The translations under genes were made by a program, and so were the position numbers. Under the pieces are notes generated by a model, which was given only the letters and a program-made list of their open reading frames with translations, was not told where the DNA came from and searched no databases. Below, one piece after another: positions 1-7,242 of a DNA stretch of 64,000 bases (positions within the stretch are counted from its first letter, which is position 1; the number at the start of each line of letters is the position of its first letter). Source of the stretch: CAVDRM01 sp963611355 (GTDB lineage: Bacteria; Bacillota; Clostridia; Christensenellales; Aristaeellaceae); contig CAVDRM010000010.1 of assembly GCA_963611355.1 (NCBI GenBank), positions 1 through 64,000 on the forward strand, read 5' to 3'.

Positions 1-3
1 ATA

Positions 4-46
4 GCAACAAAGTCCCGCCATGCGTCAGAAAGGCGAGACTTTGTTG
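4..46. repeat. Long inverted repeat (hairpin)
   Basis: Arms CAACAAAGTC and GACTTTGTTG pair perfectly and continue through CGCC/GGCG around a loop of about 12 bases. No T-run follows on either strand, so it is not a textbook terminator. It lies beyond the 3' end of uraA and may end that transcript or belong to a gene outside the window. Confidence 0.55.
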
Positions 47-53
47 ATAATCT

Positions 54-79
54 GAGCTGTCCTTTTTGGGGGACAGCTC
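54..79 (-). terminator. Hairpin downstream of uracil permease
   Basis: Perfect 9-bp stem GAGCTGTCC/GGACAGCTC, 19 bases after the uraA stop. It lacks a T-tract in the direction of uraA, so it may act in mRNA 3'-end protection or as a weak terminator. Confidence 0.45.
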
Positions 80-97
80 CGATGCTTTTACGGCTTA

Positions 98-1450
98 TTA
101 TTCAGCTGCTTCGTTCTTATCGCCTTGACGGTTGAAGATGACGTTGACAAGTATGCCGACGATGAGGGCAGTAGCGATGTTGCTGATTTCAATCTGTCCG
201 AAGTTCAGGGACAGACCGCCGATGCCAAGCACCAAGATGGCCGCGACCACGAAGAGGTTGCGGTTTTCACCGAGGTCAACGGGCTGGAGCATTTTGAGAC
301 CGGATACCGCGATGAAGCCGTACAGGGCGATGCAGGCGCCGCCGACGATGCAGGAGGGAATGGAATTCACGAAGCAGACAAAGGGGTCAAAGAACGAGAG
401 GATGATGCAGTAGATGCCGGTGATGGCAATCGTGGAAACGGAGGCGTTGCCGGTGATGGCGACGCAGCCGACGGATTCTCCATAGGTGGTGTTGGGGCAG
501 CCGCCGAAGAAAGCGCCGACGATGGTGCCGACACCGTCACCCAGCAGGGTGCGGTCCAGACCGGGGTCGGTAATCAGGTCACGGTTGATGATGGTGCTGA
601 GGTTCTTGTGGTCGGCGATATGCTCGGCCAGCGTAACGAACGCGACCGGCGCAAAGAGCATGAATACGCTGACGACATCCGCCCAGCCGGTGATGGAGTT
701 GGAAAGCTCAGGATAAGCGCCGAACATGCCGAGGAAGGTGAACTGTGGCACTTTGAAGAGCTGCATATTGTCGAAGGCGGACAGGTTGACGAGCTTCAGC
801 GTCTCCAGTCCGGCGGCATTGCCGATGAACGTCAGCAGCAGAGCGATGACATAAGCGCCTAAGATACCGATGATGAAGGGAATCATCTTCATGCTTTTGG
901 TGCCCTTCACGGAGGCGTACACGGTGATGAAAAAGGCAATCAGACCGACTAAGATGGCAATCAGGTTATAGTGTTCGGCGCCGGAGGCCGTGTTGTTCAG
1001 GTTGTTTACGGCGCTGCCGCACAGGGACAGACCAATCAGGGCGACGGTCGGGCCGATGACCACGGGGGGCAGCAGCTTGTTGACCCACGCGGAGCCGGTT
1101 TTTTTGATAATCAGGGCGATGACCACATACACAAGGCCGGCGAACACAGAGCCGAGGAAAATGCCGAGGAAGCCGAAGGCGACTGCGCCGGTCAGCGGGG
1201 CAATGAAGGCGAAGGAACTTCCGAGGAAAACGGGGCTCTTTTGGCGGGTGGCGATGAAGATGTAGAACAGGGTGCCGAAGCCGGCGCCGCACAGCGCGGC
1301 CGGCTGGCTCATGTAGGTCAAGCCGCTGTTGCCGTTGACCAGCGCCGGAACGAGCAGGGTCGCGGCCATGATTGCCAAAAGCTGCTGGAAGGCATAGACG
1401 AGGTTCTTTTTGATTGGGGGCTTGTCGTTGATGTCGTAGACCAGCTTCAT
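98..1450 (-). CDS. uraA: Uracil permease (NCS2/UraA family)
   Basis: Integral membrane symporter of the nucleobase-cation symporter-2 family, expected to import uracil for pyrimidine salvage. The 450-residue product has many hydrophobic segments. It carries family motifs that hold the substrate-binding acidic and histidine residues: AEHIADH in the middle and NTTYGESVG further on. Length is normal for the family. I chose the ATG at 1450, with GGAGG about ten bases upstream, over the longer open frame, because the extra 71 codons are the regulatory leader translated. The leader carries a PyrR-type attenuator, which fixes pyrimidine transport as the role. The gene stands alone, convergent to nothing visible at the left edge. 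Confidence 0.93.
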   Translation of the reverse strand: MKLVYDINDKPPIKKNLVYAFQQLLAIMAATLLVPALVNGNSGLTYMSQPAALCGAGFGTLFYIFIATRQKSPVFLGSSFAFIAPLTGAVAFGFLGIFLGSVFAGLVYVVIALIIKKTGSAWVNKLLPPVVIGPTVALIGLSLCGSAVNNLNNTASGAEHYNLIAILVGLIAFFITVYASVKGTKSMKMIPFIIGILGAYVIALLLTFIGNAAGLETLKLVNLSAFDNMQLFKVPQFTFLGMFGAYPELSNSITGWADVVSVFMLFAPVAFVTLAEHIADHKNLSTIINRDLITDPGLDRTLLGDGVGTIVGAFFGGCPNTTYGESVGCVAITGNASVSTIAITGIYCIILSFFDPFVCFVNSIPSCIVGGACIALYGFIAVSGLKMLQPVDLGENRNLFVVAAILVLGIGGLSLNFGQIEISNIATALIVGILVNVIFNRQGDKNEAAE

Positions 1451-1504
1451 TGTGTGTTCCCTCCGCTTATTTTTTCTTTGGCAAGAATCTTTAAGCGCGG
1501 ACAC

Positions 1505-1628
1505 AAAAAAGCTTGCCGCAGAGTAGCGACAAGCATAAACGTCCGTTTGCACAGGAAGAGAGCGTTCGCTTTCTTCCGTCGGTGCGTGCCTCTTGTCGGT
1601 CTCTCTGTACCGTCTTAAAGACTTACCG
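1505..1628 (-). promoter_or_regulatory. PyrR-binding pyr leader with attenuator
   Basis: Read on the minus strand, the leader first shows the PyrR binding hairpin: CGGT/ACCG stem with ACAGAGAG loop, 1597-1612. Next come CGACAAG (1592-1598) and an intrinsic terminator at 1505-1534 (GCTTGTCGC/GCGGCAAGC, then TTTTTT). CGACAAG can pair with CTTGTCG in the terminator's first arm, and AGAG with CUCU further out, forming an antiterminator. The PyrR hairpin takes bases from that antiterminator. This is the three-way switch known for pyr operons: UMP-loaded PyrR favours termination. pyrR itself is not in the window. Confidence 0.87.
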
Positions 1629-1634
1629 TGACTG

Positions 1635-1663
1635 TTTATACCACAACATTCGGTGGATGTCAA
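1635..1663 (-). promoter_or_regulatory. Promoter of uracil permease
   Basis: TTGACA at 1658-1663, exactly 17 bases of spacer, TATAAA at 1635-1640, all on the minus strand. Predicted start of transcription near 1628, just before the PyrR-binding hairpin. Confidence 0.8.
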
Positions 1664-1718
1664 GCGCTTTTTGACAAAATATTGACAACTTCCGCAGAGC
1701 CTGATGGCACGGAGCGAT

Positions 1719-1748
1719 TTGACAGAAAGCCAGAAAATGATGTATGCT
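1719..1748 (+). promoter_or_regulatory. Promoter of the ABC permease operon
   Basis: TTGACA at 1719-1724 and TATGCT at 1743-1748 with an 18-base spacer. Transcription would start near 1755. That excludes the ATG at 1744 and supports a start at 1783 (or GTG 1771) for the permease. Confidence 0.55.
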
Positions 1749-1782
1749 TACAGAGGACAGGGAAAGGGTGGTGAGGAAACGG

Positions 1783-2526
1783 ATGCGGAAGGTGCTGCGC
1801 GGGGCACTGATAGCGCTGTTTTGGCTGGGCGTCTGGGCGCTGGCGGCGTATGCCGTTTCCCGTCCGCTGCTCTTGCCCGGTCCGGTTATGACATTTGAAA
1901 CCATGCTTTCCTTAATGCGGACGGGTGAATTCTGGCAAACGGCGGGGATGACGCTGCTTCGGGTGCTGATTGGGTATCTGTCGGCTGTCCTGCTGGGGAC
2001 GGCGCTGGGAACGCTGTGCCATTTTTTGCCGATATGCGGTGCGCTGCTTAACCCTTTGCGCCAGATTGTCCGCGCAACGCCTGTTTCTTCCTTTATTATC
2101 CTGGTGCTTTTGTGGATTCGAATCGGCGCAGTACCTGCTTTTATTTCCTTTTTAATGGTGCTGCCGATTATCTGGACGAGCGTGCAGGAGGGGTTAAGCG
2201 CTGCGGACAGTCGGCTCATTGAGATGGCGGATGCCTATCATTTTACGGTGTTTCGGAAGGCGCGTTATCTGTACGCGCCTTCCGTGCTGCCGCATTTTTC
2301 GGCCGGCTGCGTCACGGGCTTGGGCTTTGCGTGGAAATCGGGTATCGCCGCCGAGGTGATTGCAAGGCCGGACTTTGCCATCGGCAGCAGTCTGCAGGAC
2401 GCAAAAATTTATCTGGAAACGCCGACGCTTTTTGCATGGACGGCCTTGGTCACCCTTCTTTCGATGGCCTTGGAGTGGGTGCTGGTCAGCGGGATGCGCA
2501 AAATCGGGGGAGGAAGCAAACGATGA
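1783..2526 (+). CDS. ABC transporter permease (SsuC/TauC/ThiX-like)
   Basis: Inner-membrane subunit of a binding-protein-dependent importer of the nitrate/sulfonate/taurine/thiamine-precursor group. The 247-residue product has about six hydrophobic segments and the cytoplasmic coupling loop EMADAYHFTVFRKARY, the usual place for contact with the ATPase. The start at 1783 has GTGAGG six bases upstream and fits the predicted transcription start; GTG at 1771 is the alternative. Its stop overlaps the start of the ATPase (ATGA). No substrate-binding protein gene is adjacent, so the substrate cannot be named. Confidence 0.8.
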   Translation: MRKVLRGALIALFWLGVWALAAYAVSRPLLLPGPVMTFETMLSLMRTGEFWQTAGMTLLRVLIGYLSAVLLGTALGTLCHFLPICGALLNPLRQIVRATPVSSFIILVLLWIRIGAVPAFISFLMVLPIIWTSVQEGLSAADSRLIEMADAYHFTVFRKARYLYAPSVLPHFSAGCVTGLGFAWKSGIAAEVIARPDFAIGSSLQDAKIYLETPTLFAWTALVTLLSMALEWVLVSGMRKIGGGSKR

Positions 2527-3089
2527 TCATTTGCCGCCGTCTGACGCTGGGCTATGACGGAAAGCCGGTGCTGGAAAATTTGAATTATGCTTTTCCCGCA
2601 ACAAGGGCGATTGCTCTGATGGGCGCATCCGGCTGCGGAAAAACGACCCTGCTAAAAGCGATCGGCGGGCTGCTGAGACCCATGCAGGGAAACATCAGCG
2701 GAACGGAGGGCAAAAAAATCGCCTTTCTATTTCAGGAGGACAGGCTGCTGCCGTGGTGTACGGCGCTTCAGAATACGGCGCTTTCCGGCTGCGGAAGAGA
2801 AAAAGCAGCGGAGTGGCTCGAAAAGCTGTCCATTGAGGACAGGGATAAGCTGCCGCAGGAATTGAGCGGCGGTATGGCGCGGCGGGTAGCCATTGCCCGT
2901 GCGCTGGGCTTTGGCGGCGATTTGCTGCTGATGGACGAGCCGTTTACAGGCTTGGACGATGATACAAAGCAGGCAGTCGTTCGGGTGATTTTGCAGGCTG
3001 CGCCGCCGGTGATTATGACGACGCACGATGCGCAGGAGGCCGAATGGATGCACGCGACAATTATCAGAATGGAGGAATTGCTGAAATGA
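2523..3089 (+). CDS. ABC transporter ATP-binding protein, short
   Basis: ATPase partner of the preceding permease. Visible motifs: Walker A GASGCGKTT (residues 34-42), Q-loop FQEDRLLPW, signature LSGGMARRVAIARAL, Walker B LLLMDEPFTGLD and switch TTHDAQEAE. The RLLPW element is typical of SsuB/TauB-type ATPases. At 188 residues it is clearly shorter than the usual 240-260. The loss is between Walker A and the signature and at the C-terminus, but every catalytic motif is present, so it is probably functional. It overlaps both neighbours by ATGA, so the three genes are translationally coupled. Confidence 0.85.
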   Translation: MIICRRLTLGYDGKPVLENLNYAFPATRAIALMGASGCGKTTLLKAIGGLLRPMQGNISGTEGKKIAFLFQEDRLLPWCTALQNTALSGCGREKAAEWLEKLSIEDRDKLPQELSGGMARRVAIARALGFGGDLLLMDEPFTGLDDDTKQAVVRVILQAAPPVIMTTHDAQEAEWMHATIIRMEELLK

Positions 3090-3970
3090 GTAAGGTGGCT
3101 TGGCTCGGAACGGGCGTGATGGGCGCGTCGATGGCGCGGCATCTGAAGGAAAAGGGCTATGAGGTGTCTGCCTATAACAGAACCTATGCAAAGGCAGCCG
3201 CGCTGGAGCAGTTCGGCATTTGCGCCTGCCCGACCGTTGCTGCGGCAGTTGCGGACGCTGATTATGTCTTTTCGATGGTCGGCTATCCGAAGGATGTTGA
3301 GGAGATTTATTTGGGGAACGGCGGCGTGTTTGACAGCGTGACAAAGAAGGGCGTCATTGCCGTTGATATGACGACCTCCTCGCCGGAGCTTGCGCAAAGG
3401 CTGTATGCAGCTGGCAAAAAACGGGGCATTTCCGTTTTGGATGCGCCTGTTTCCGGCGGGGATAAGGGCGCGAAAAATGCAACGCTGTCCATCATGACGG
3501 GCGGCGACAAAGAGGCGTATGACAAGATGCTCCCGCTGCTGGCCTCCCTGGGAACGTCCATCAACTATATGGGCGGCGCGGGCTGCGGCCAGCATACGAA
3601 GATGTGCAACCAAATCTGCGTAGCCGGTGCGACGGCGGCCTATACGGAGGCGCTGGCCTATGCGCAGAGCGTCGGGCTGGACAAGGAAAAGATGCTGGCG
3701 GCGATAGCGGGCGGCGCGGCGGGGAGCTGGCAGATCAGCAACATGGCGCCGCGGGCGCTGAAGGGCGATTTTGCGCCGGGCTTTTTTGTGAAGCACTTCA
3801 TCAAGGACATGCGCATCGCTTCGGACGAGATGAAGGCGCATGGCAAGGAGCTGCCGATGCTGGAGGCTGTGCTGGCGCAGTATGAAAAAATGGCGGAGAA
3901 CGGCATGGAAAATGACGGGACACAGGCGTTGATAAAGTTATATTGTCCGGATTTTCTTCCAAAATCGTGA
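3086..3970 (+). CDS. NAD(P)-dependent beta-hydroxyacid dehydrogenase
   Basis: Member of the 3-hydroxyisobutyrate/tartronate-semialdehyde (GarR/MmsB) dehydrogenase family, oxidising or reducing a beta-hydroxyacid with NAD(P). The 294-residue product shows the Rossmann motif GTGVMGASMARHL near the N-terminus, the substrate-binding segment DAPVSGGDKGA and the catalytic lysine region GQHTKMCNQ (Lys172). The ATG at 3086 has GGAGG ten bases upstream and overlaps the ATPase stop; the longer open frame adds 14 residues without family support. Coupling to an importer suggests that the imported compound or its product is the substrate. The exact acid is unknown. Confidence 0.82.
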   Translation: MSKVAWLGTGVMGASMARHLKEKGYEVSAYNRTYAKAAALEQFGICACPTVAAAVADADYVFSMVGYPKDVEEIYLGNGGVFDSVTKKGVIAVDMTTSSPELAQRLYAAGKKRGISVLDAPVSGGDKGAKNATLSIMTGGDKEAYDKMLPLLASLGTSINYMGGAGCGQHTKMCNQICVAGATAAYTEALAYAQSVGLDKEKMLAAIAGGAAGSWQISNMAPRALKGDFAPGFFVKHFIKDMRIASDEMKAHGKELPMLEAVLAQYEKMAENGMENDGTQALIKLYCPDFLPKS

Positions 3971-3988
3971 AAAAAGTGACAAAACAGC

Positions 3989-4017
3989 TTGCATGTATGC
4001 GCGAAAAGTGCGATAAT
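3989..4017 (+). promoter_or_regulatory. Promoter of pduL-ackA
   Basis: TTGCAT at 3989-3994, 17-base spacer, GATAAT at 4012-4017. It lies in the 86-base gap before pduL. Confidence 0.5.
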
Positions 4018-4056
4018 ACAGAGTGGTAAAATTTGCCTGAAGGAGTGCGAAGAAAA

Positions 4057-4632
4057 ATGGCCAAGCAAATGATGGTTGAAACCTCTGCACGTCATGTGCA
4101 TGTCACACAGAAGGATTTGGAAACGCTGTTCGGCGAGGGCTATGAGCTGCATATCAAGAAGATGCTTTCTCAGCCCGGTCAGTACGCCAGCGAGGAGCGC
4201 GTTGAAGTCGTCGGCCCGAAGAAGTCTCTGACCGGCGTTTCCATTTTAGGCCCTGTCCGCAAGGCTTCCCAAGTGGAGCTTTCCATGACGGACGCCCGCT
4301 CCATCGGCGTGTCCGCCCCCATCCGCGAATCCGGCGATTTGGCCGGTTCTGCCCCCTGCAAAATCATCGGACCCAAGGGCGAGGTCGAGCTTTCCGAGGG
4401 CGTCATCGTGGCCAAGCGCCACATTCACATGACCCCGGCAGATGCCGCCGAATTCGACGTGAAGGACAAGGACATCGTTTCCGTGAAGGTCGATACACAG
4501 GGCCGTTCGCTGGTCTTTGGCGACGTGGTGGTGCGCGTGAGCGAAAATTATGCGCTGGCCATGCACATTGACACCGATGAAAGCAACGCCGCCTGCTGCG
4601 GCCGCGACACAATGGGCGAGATCGTCAGGTAA
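4057..4632 (+). CDS. pduL: Phosphate propanoyltransferase / phosphotransacetylase (PduL type)
   Basis: Converts acyl-CoA (acetyl- or propionyl-CoA) and phosphate into acyl-phosphate and CoA. The 191-residue product carries both halves of the PduL fold. Metal-binding histidine motifs are SARHVHV near the N-terminus and KRHIHM in the middle, with LGPVR and the C-terminal MHIDTDESNAA as further family marks. ATG 4057 has AGGAG upstream; a TTG at 4033 is less likely. No N-terminal encapsulation peptide is obvious and no microcompartment shell gene is near. It lies 11 bases before ackA, so it most likely serves as the housekeeping phosphotransacetylase for ATP formation. Confidence 0.9.
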   Translation: MAKQMMVETSARHVHVTQKDLETLFGEGYELHIKKMLSQPGQYASEERVEVVGPKKSLTGVSILGPVRKASQVELSMTDARSIGVSAPIRESGDLAGSAPCKIIGPKGEVELSEGVIVAKRHIHMTPADAAEFDVKDKDIVSVKVDTQGRSLVFGDVVVRVSENYALAMHIDTDESNAACCGRDTMGEIVR

Positions 4633-4643
4633 GGAGAAGCAGC

Positions 4644-5840
4644 ATGAAAATTTTGATTGTGAATGCAGGGTCTTCTTCCCTGAAATATCAGCTCATCGAT
4701 ATGGACAATGAGCAGACTTTGGCAAAAGGTCTGGTCGAAAAAATCGGCATTCCCGGCAGCAGAATCAAGCATAAGGCAAACGGCAGGGAATATACCAACG
4801 AGACGCCCGTCGCGGATCATGTCGCCGCCACCCAGCTGATGCTGGATGCGCTGACCAGCCCCGAATACGGCGCGGTCAAGTCGATGGATGAGATAGGCGC
4901 GGTCGGCCATCGCGTGCTGCACGGCGGTGCGAAATTCACCGAATCCGTGATTGTGAACGCGGAGGTCGAGCAGGCCATTGAGGACAACATCCCGCTCGGC
5001 CCGCTGCACAACCCCGCCAACCTGATGGGCATTCGCGCCTGCCGAAAGGTCATGCCGAATACGCCGATGGTCGCCGTGTTTGATACCGCGTTCCATATGA
5101 CCATGCCGCCCAAGGCATACCGCTATGGCGTGCCGAAGGATTATTACACCCGCCTCAAGGTGCGCCGCTATGGTTTCCACGGCACGTCTCACCGTTATGT
5201 CAGCGCCCGCGCCGCCGAATTTCTCGGCATGAAGAAGGAAGATGTGCGGGTCATCACCTGCCACTTGGGAAACGGTTCGTCCGTTGCGGCGGTCGACCAC
5301 GGCAAGTGCGTGGATACTTCGATGGGCATTACGCCGCTGGAGGGTCTGCTGATGGGGACGCGATGCGGCAGCATGGATCCGGCCGTTGTGCAGTACATCT
5401 GCAATCAGGATCATATCAGCGTGGATGAAATGCTGAACATCTGCAATAAGAAGAGCGGCCTGCTGGGCGTTTCCGGCGTCAGCAGCGATATGCGCGAGGT
5501 CATGGCGGCGGCGGACGGCGGCAACGAGGATGCCATCATTGCCCGTGATATGCTGGTGGAGGGCGTCCGCAGGTACATCGGCGCGTATGCCGCCGTGATG
5601 CACGGCGTGGACATCATCGCTTTTACCGCCGGCATCGGCGAAAATAACGACCGTCTGCGTGAAATGATTATGCAGGGTTTCGAGTACATGGGCGCAAAGC
5701 TCGACCCGAAGAAGAACGCGGGCGTGGTGGGCAGGGAAGCCGATGTCACCGCCGCAGACAGCAAGGTGAAGGTGCTGGTCATCCCAACCAACGAGGAATT
5801 GGCCATCGCACGGGACACCTTGGCGCTGGTTGCCAAATAA
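4644..5840 (+). CDS. ackA: Acetate kinase
   Basis: Transfers the phosphate of acetyl-phosphate to ADP, giving acetate and ATP, the last step of acetogenic energy conservation. The 398-residue product has the family opening MKILIVNAGSSSLKYQLID, the substrate-pocket segment RYGFHGTSH, the phosphate-loop segment HLGNGSS and the C-terminal FTAGIGEN. Length matches the family. TAAGGAG precedes the start. It is co-transcribed with pduL, so the pair replaces pta-ackA. Confidence 0.96.
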   Translation: MKILIVNAGSSSLKYQLIDMDNEQTLAKGLVEKIGIPGSRIKHKANGREYTNETPVADHVAATQLMLDALTSPEYGAVKSMDEIGAVGHRVLHGGAKFTESVIVNAEVEQAIEDNIPLGPLHNPANLMGIRACRKVMPNTPMVAVFDTAFHMTMPPKAYRYGVPKDYYTRLKVRRYGFHGTSHRYVSARAAEFLGMKKEDVRVITCHLGNGSSVAAVDHGKCVDTSMGITPLEGLLMGTRCGSMDPAVVQYICNQDHISVDEMLNICNKKSGLLGVSGVSSDMREVMAAADGGNEDAIIARDMLVEGVRRYIGAYAAVMHGVDIIAFTAGIGENNDRLREMIMQGFEYMGAKLDPKKNAGVVGREADVTAADSKVKVLVIPTNEELAIARDTLALVAK

Positions 5841-5952
5841 GACGATTTATCCTGCTATACGGGGGACTGCGCCGTCTGATTTTTTCGGGCGGCGCACCCT
5901 GTGTATTCAAGCAAAAGCCCCGATTCCTATTTTCTTCGGAGGAAACTTCTCG

Positions 5953-6435
5953 GTGAATGCCCTTCTTTCCCTGCTGACGCGACGCGCCGCGTTTACGGAC
6001 GGCGATATCGATTTGTGCCTGTCCAAAGAGGATGTGCGGGACGTCAAGTGCGGCATTTCGGACGGCTATCTGTTTTATCTGTACAAGCACAGGACAAGAA
6101 AGTATGTGGGCTATGTCAGCCTTCGCTTGGGCGAAAGCCCGTCGCTCTACTATCTGGGGCATATCGGCTATCGTATCGAGCAGGAGCATCGCGGGCATGG
6201 CTATGCGGGCAGGGCTTGCAGGCTGATGCTCCCGCTGATGCGGCAGCACGGGCTGAGAAGTGTTGTCATTACGACTGATGTGGATAATCTGCCGTCCAGA
6301 AAAACCTGCGAGGCGCTGGGCTGTACCTTGGAGCGAATTGCGCCCGTTCCGGCGGAATATCGTGCCTTATGCTCCGGCTCGAGGCAGAAATGCCGCTACA
6401 TTTGGCGCTTGACGGAGAGGAGCGGCGAGCAATGA
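5953..6435 (+). CDS. GNAT-family N-acetyltransferase
   Basis: Predicted acyl-CoA-dependent acetyltransferase of about 160 residues. The acetyl-CoA-binding motif A region reads IGYRIEQEHRGHGYAGRA and is followed by TTDVDNLPSRKTCEALGC, the RimJ/RimL-like end of the fold in which a residue pair caps the cofactor. I place the start at GTG 5953, with GGAGG ten bases upstream. The longer open frame runs back into ackA and has no ribosome site. Its stop overlaps the next start by ATGA, linking it to the alpha/beta hydrolase. The substrate is unknown. Confidence 0.75.
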   Translation: MNALLSLLTRRAAFTDGDIDLCLSKEDVRDVKCGISDGYLFYLYKHRTRKYVGYVSLRLGESPSLYYLGHIGYRIEQEHRGHGYAGRACRLMLPLMRQHGLRSVVITTDVDNLPSRKTCEALGCTLERIAPVPAEYRALCSGSRQKCRYIWRLTERSGEQ

Positions 6436-7205
6436 CCGGCACATTTTCAGGCGTGCAGATTTATTATGAGCAGCTGGGACAGGGCAGTCGAAATGTCCTT
6501 TTGCTGCATGGCTGGGGCTGCTCGACCAAGCATTTTGAGCCTATCGCGCAGGAGCTTTCCAAGGATTATCATGTCACGATGCTTGATTTTCCGGCGCACG
6601 GTCTGTCCCATCGCCCGCCGGAGCCGTGGGGCGTTCCCGAATTTGCCGAAATGACGGCGGAGCTGATTGAGACCCTCGGCCTTGCGCCCGCTGACATTGT
6701 CGCGCATTCCTTCGGCGCACGGGTGGCGATTTATCTTTCCGCAACGAGGCCGGAGCTGGTCAGGCGTTTGGCGCTGACGGGCGCGGCCGGCCTCAAAGAT
6801 GTGCCGACCGAGGAGCAAAAGAAAAAGAATGCCGCATTTCAAAAGAAAAAAGCTGTGCTGGAAAAGCTGAAGCGCGTGCCGTTTCTTCAAAAAGCGGCGG
6901 AAAACGCACAGGATGCGCTGCGCAAAAAGTACGGCTCGGCGGATTATAACACACTGGATGCCGAAATGCGCAAGACCTTCGTGAAAATCGTTTCTCAGGA
7001 TTTGAGCGGGTATCTGCCCAAAATTCAGGCCTCCACTCTGCTGGTGTTCGGCGAAAAGGACACCGCCACCCCGCTGTGGATGGGACGGAAAATGAAAGAG
7101 GAAATTCCGGACGCGGGGCTGGTCGTGTTTGAAAACGATGACCATTTTGCCTATCTGCGTCAGTGGCCGCGCTTCGTGACCGTTATCAAAGCATTTTTAT
7201 CCTAA
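6432..7205 (+). CDS. Alpha/beta-fold hydrolase
   Basis: Soluble serine hydrolase of 257 residues. The oxyanion segment LLLHGWGCS is near the N-terminus. The nucleophile elbow is AHSFGA (Ser93), with Ala instead of the usual first Gly. The acid lies in VFGEKDTATP and the histidine in ENDDHFAYLRQW. A lysine-rich helical cap (EEQKKKNAAFQKKKAVLEKL) sits in the middle. It is coupled to the GNAT gene and lies 37 bases before a Mur ligase and D-Ala-D-Ala ligase, so a cell-wall-related substrate is possible but unproven. Confidence 0.8.
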   Translation: MTGTFSGVQIYYEQLGQGSRNVLLLHGWGCSTKHFEPIAQELSKDYHVTMLDFPAHGLSHRPPEPWGVPEFAEMTAELIETLGLAPADIVAHSFGARVAIYLSATRPELVRRLALTGAAGLKDVPTEEQKKKNAAFQKKKAVLEKLKRVPFLQKAAENAQDALRKKYGSADYNTLDAEMRKTFVKIVSQDLSGYLPKIQASTLLVFGEKDTATPLWMGRKMKEEIPDAGLVVFENDDHFAYLRQWPRFVTVIKAFLS

Positions 7206-7242
7206 TGAGCCTAACTCGACGAGGAGCTGAGGAAAACAGCCT

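Noticed and set aside
125..862. Open frame of 245 codons on the plus strand
   Set aside because: It is antisense to uraA, very rich in Gly, Asp and Glu as expected for the reverse of a GC-rich membrane gene, and has no ribosome site.
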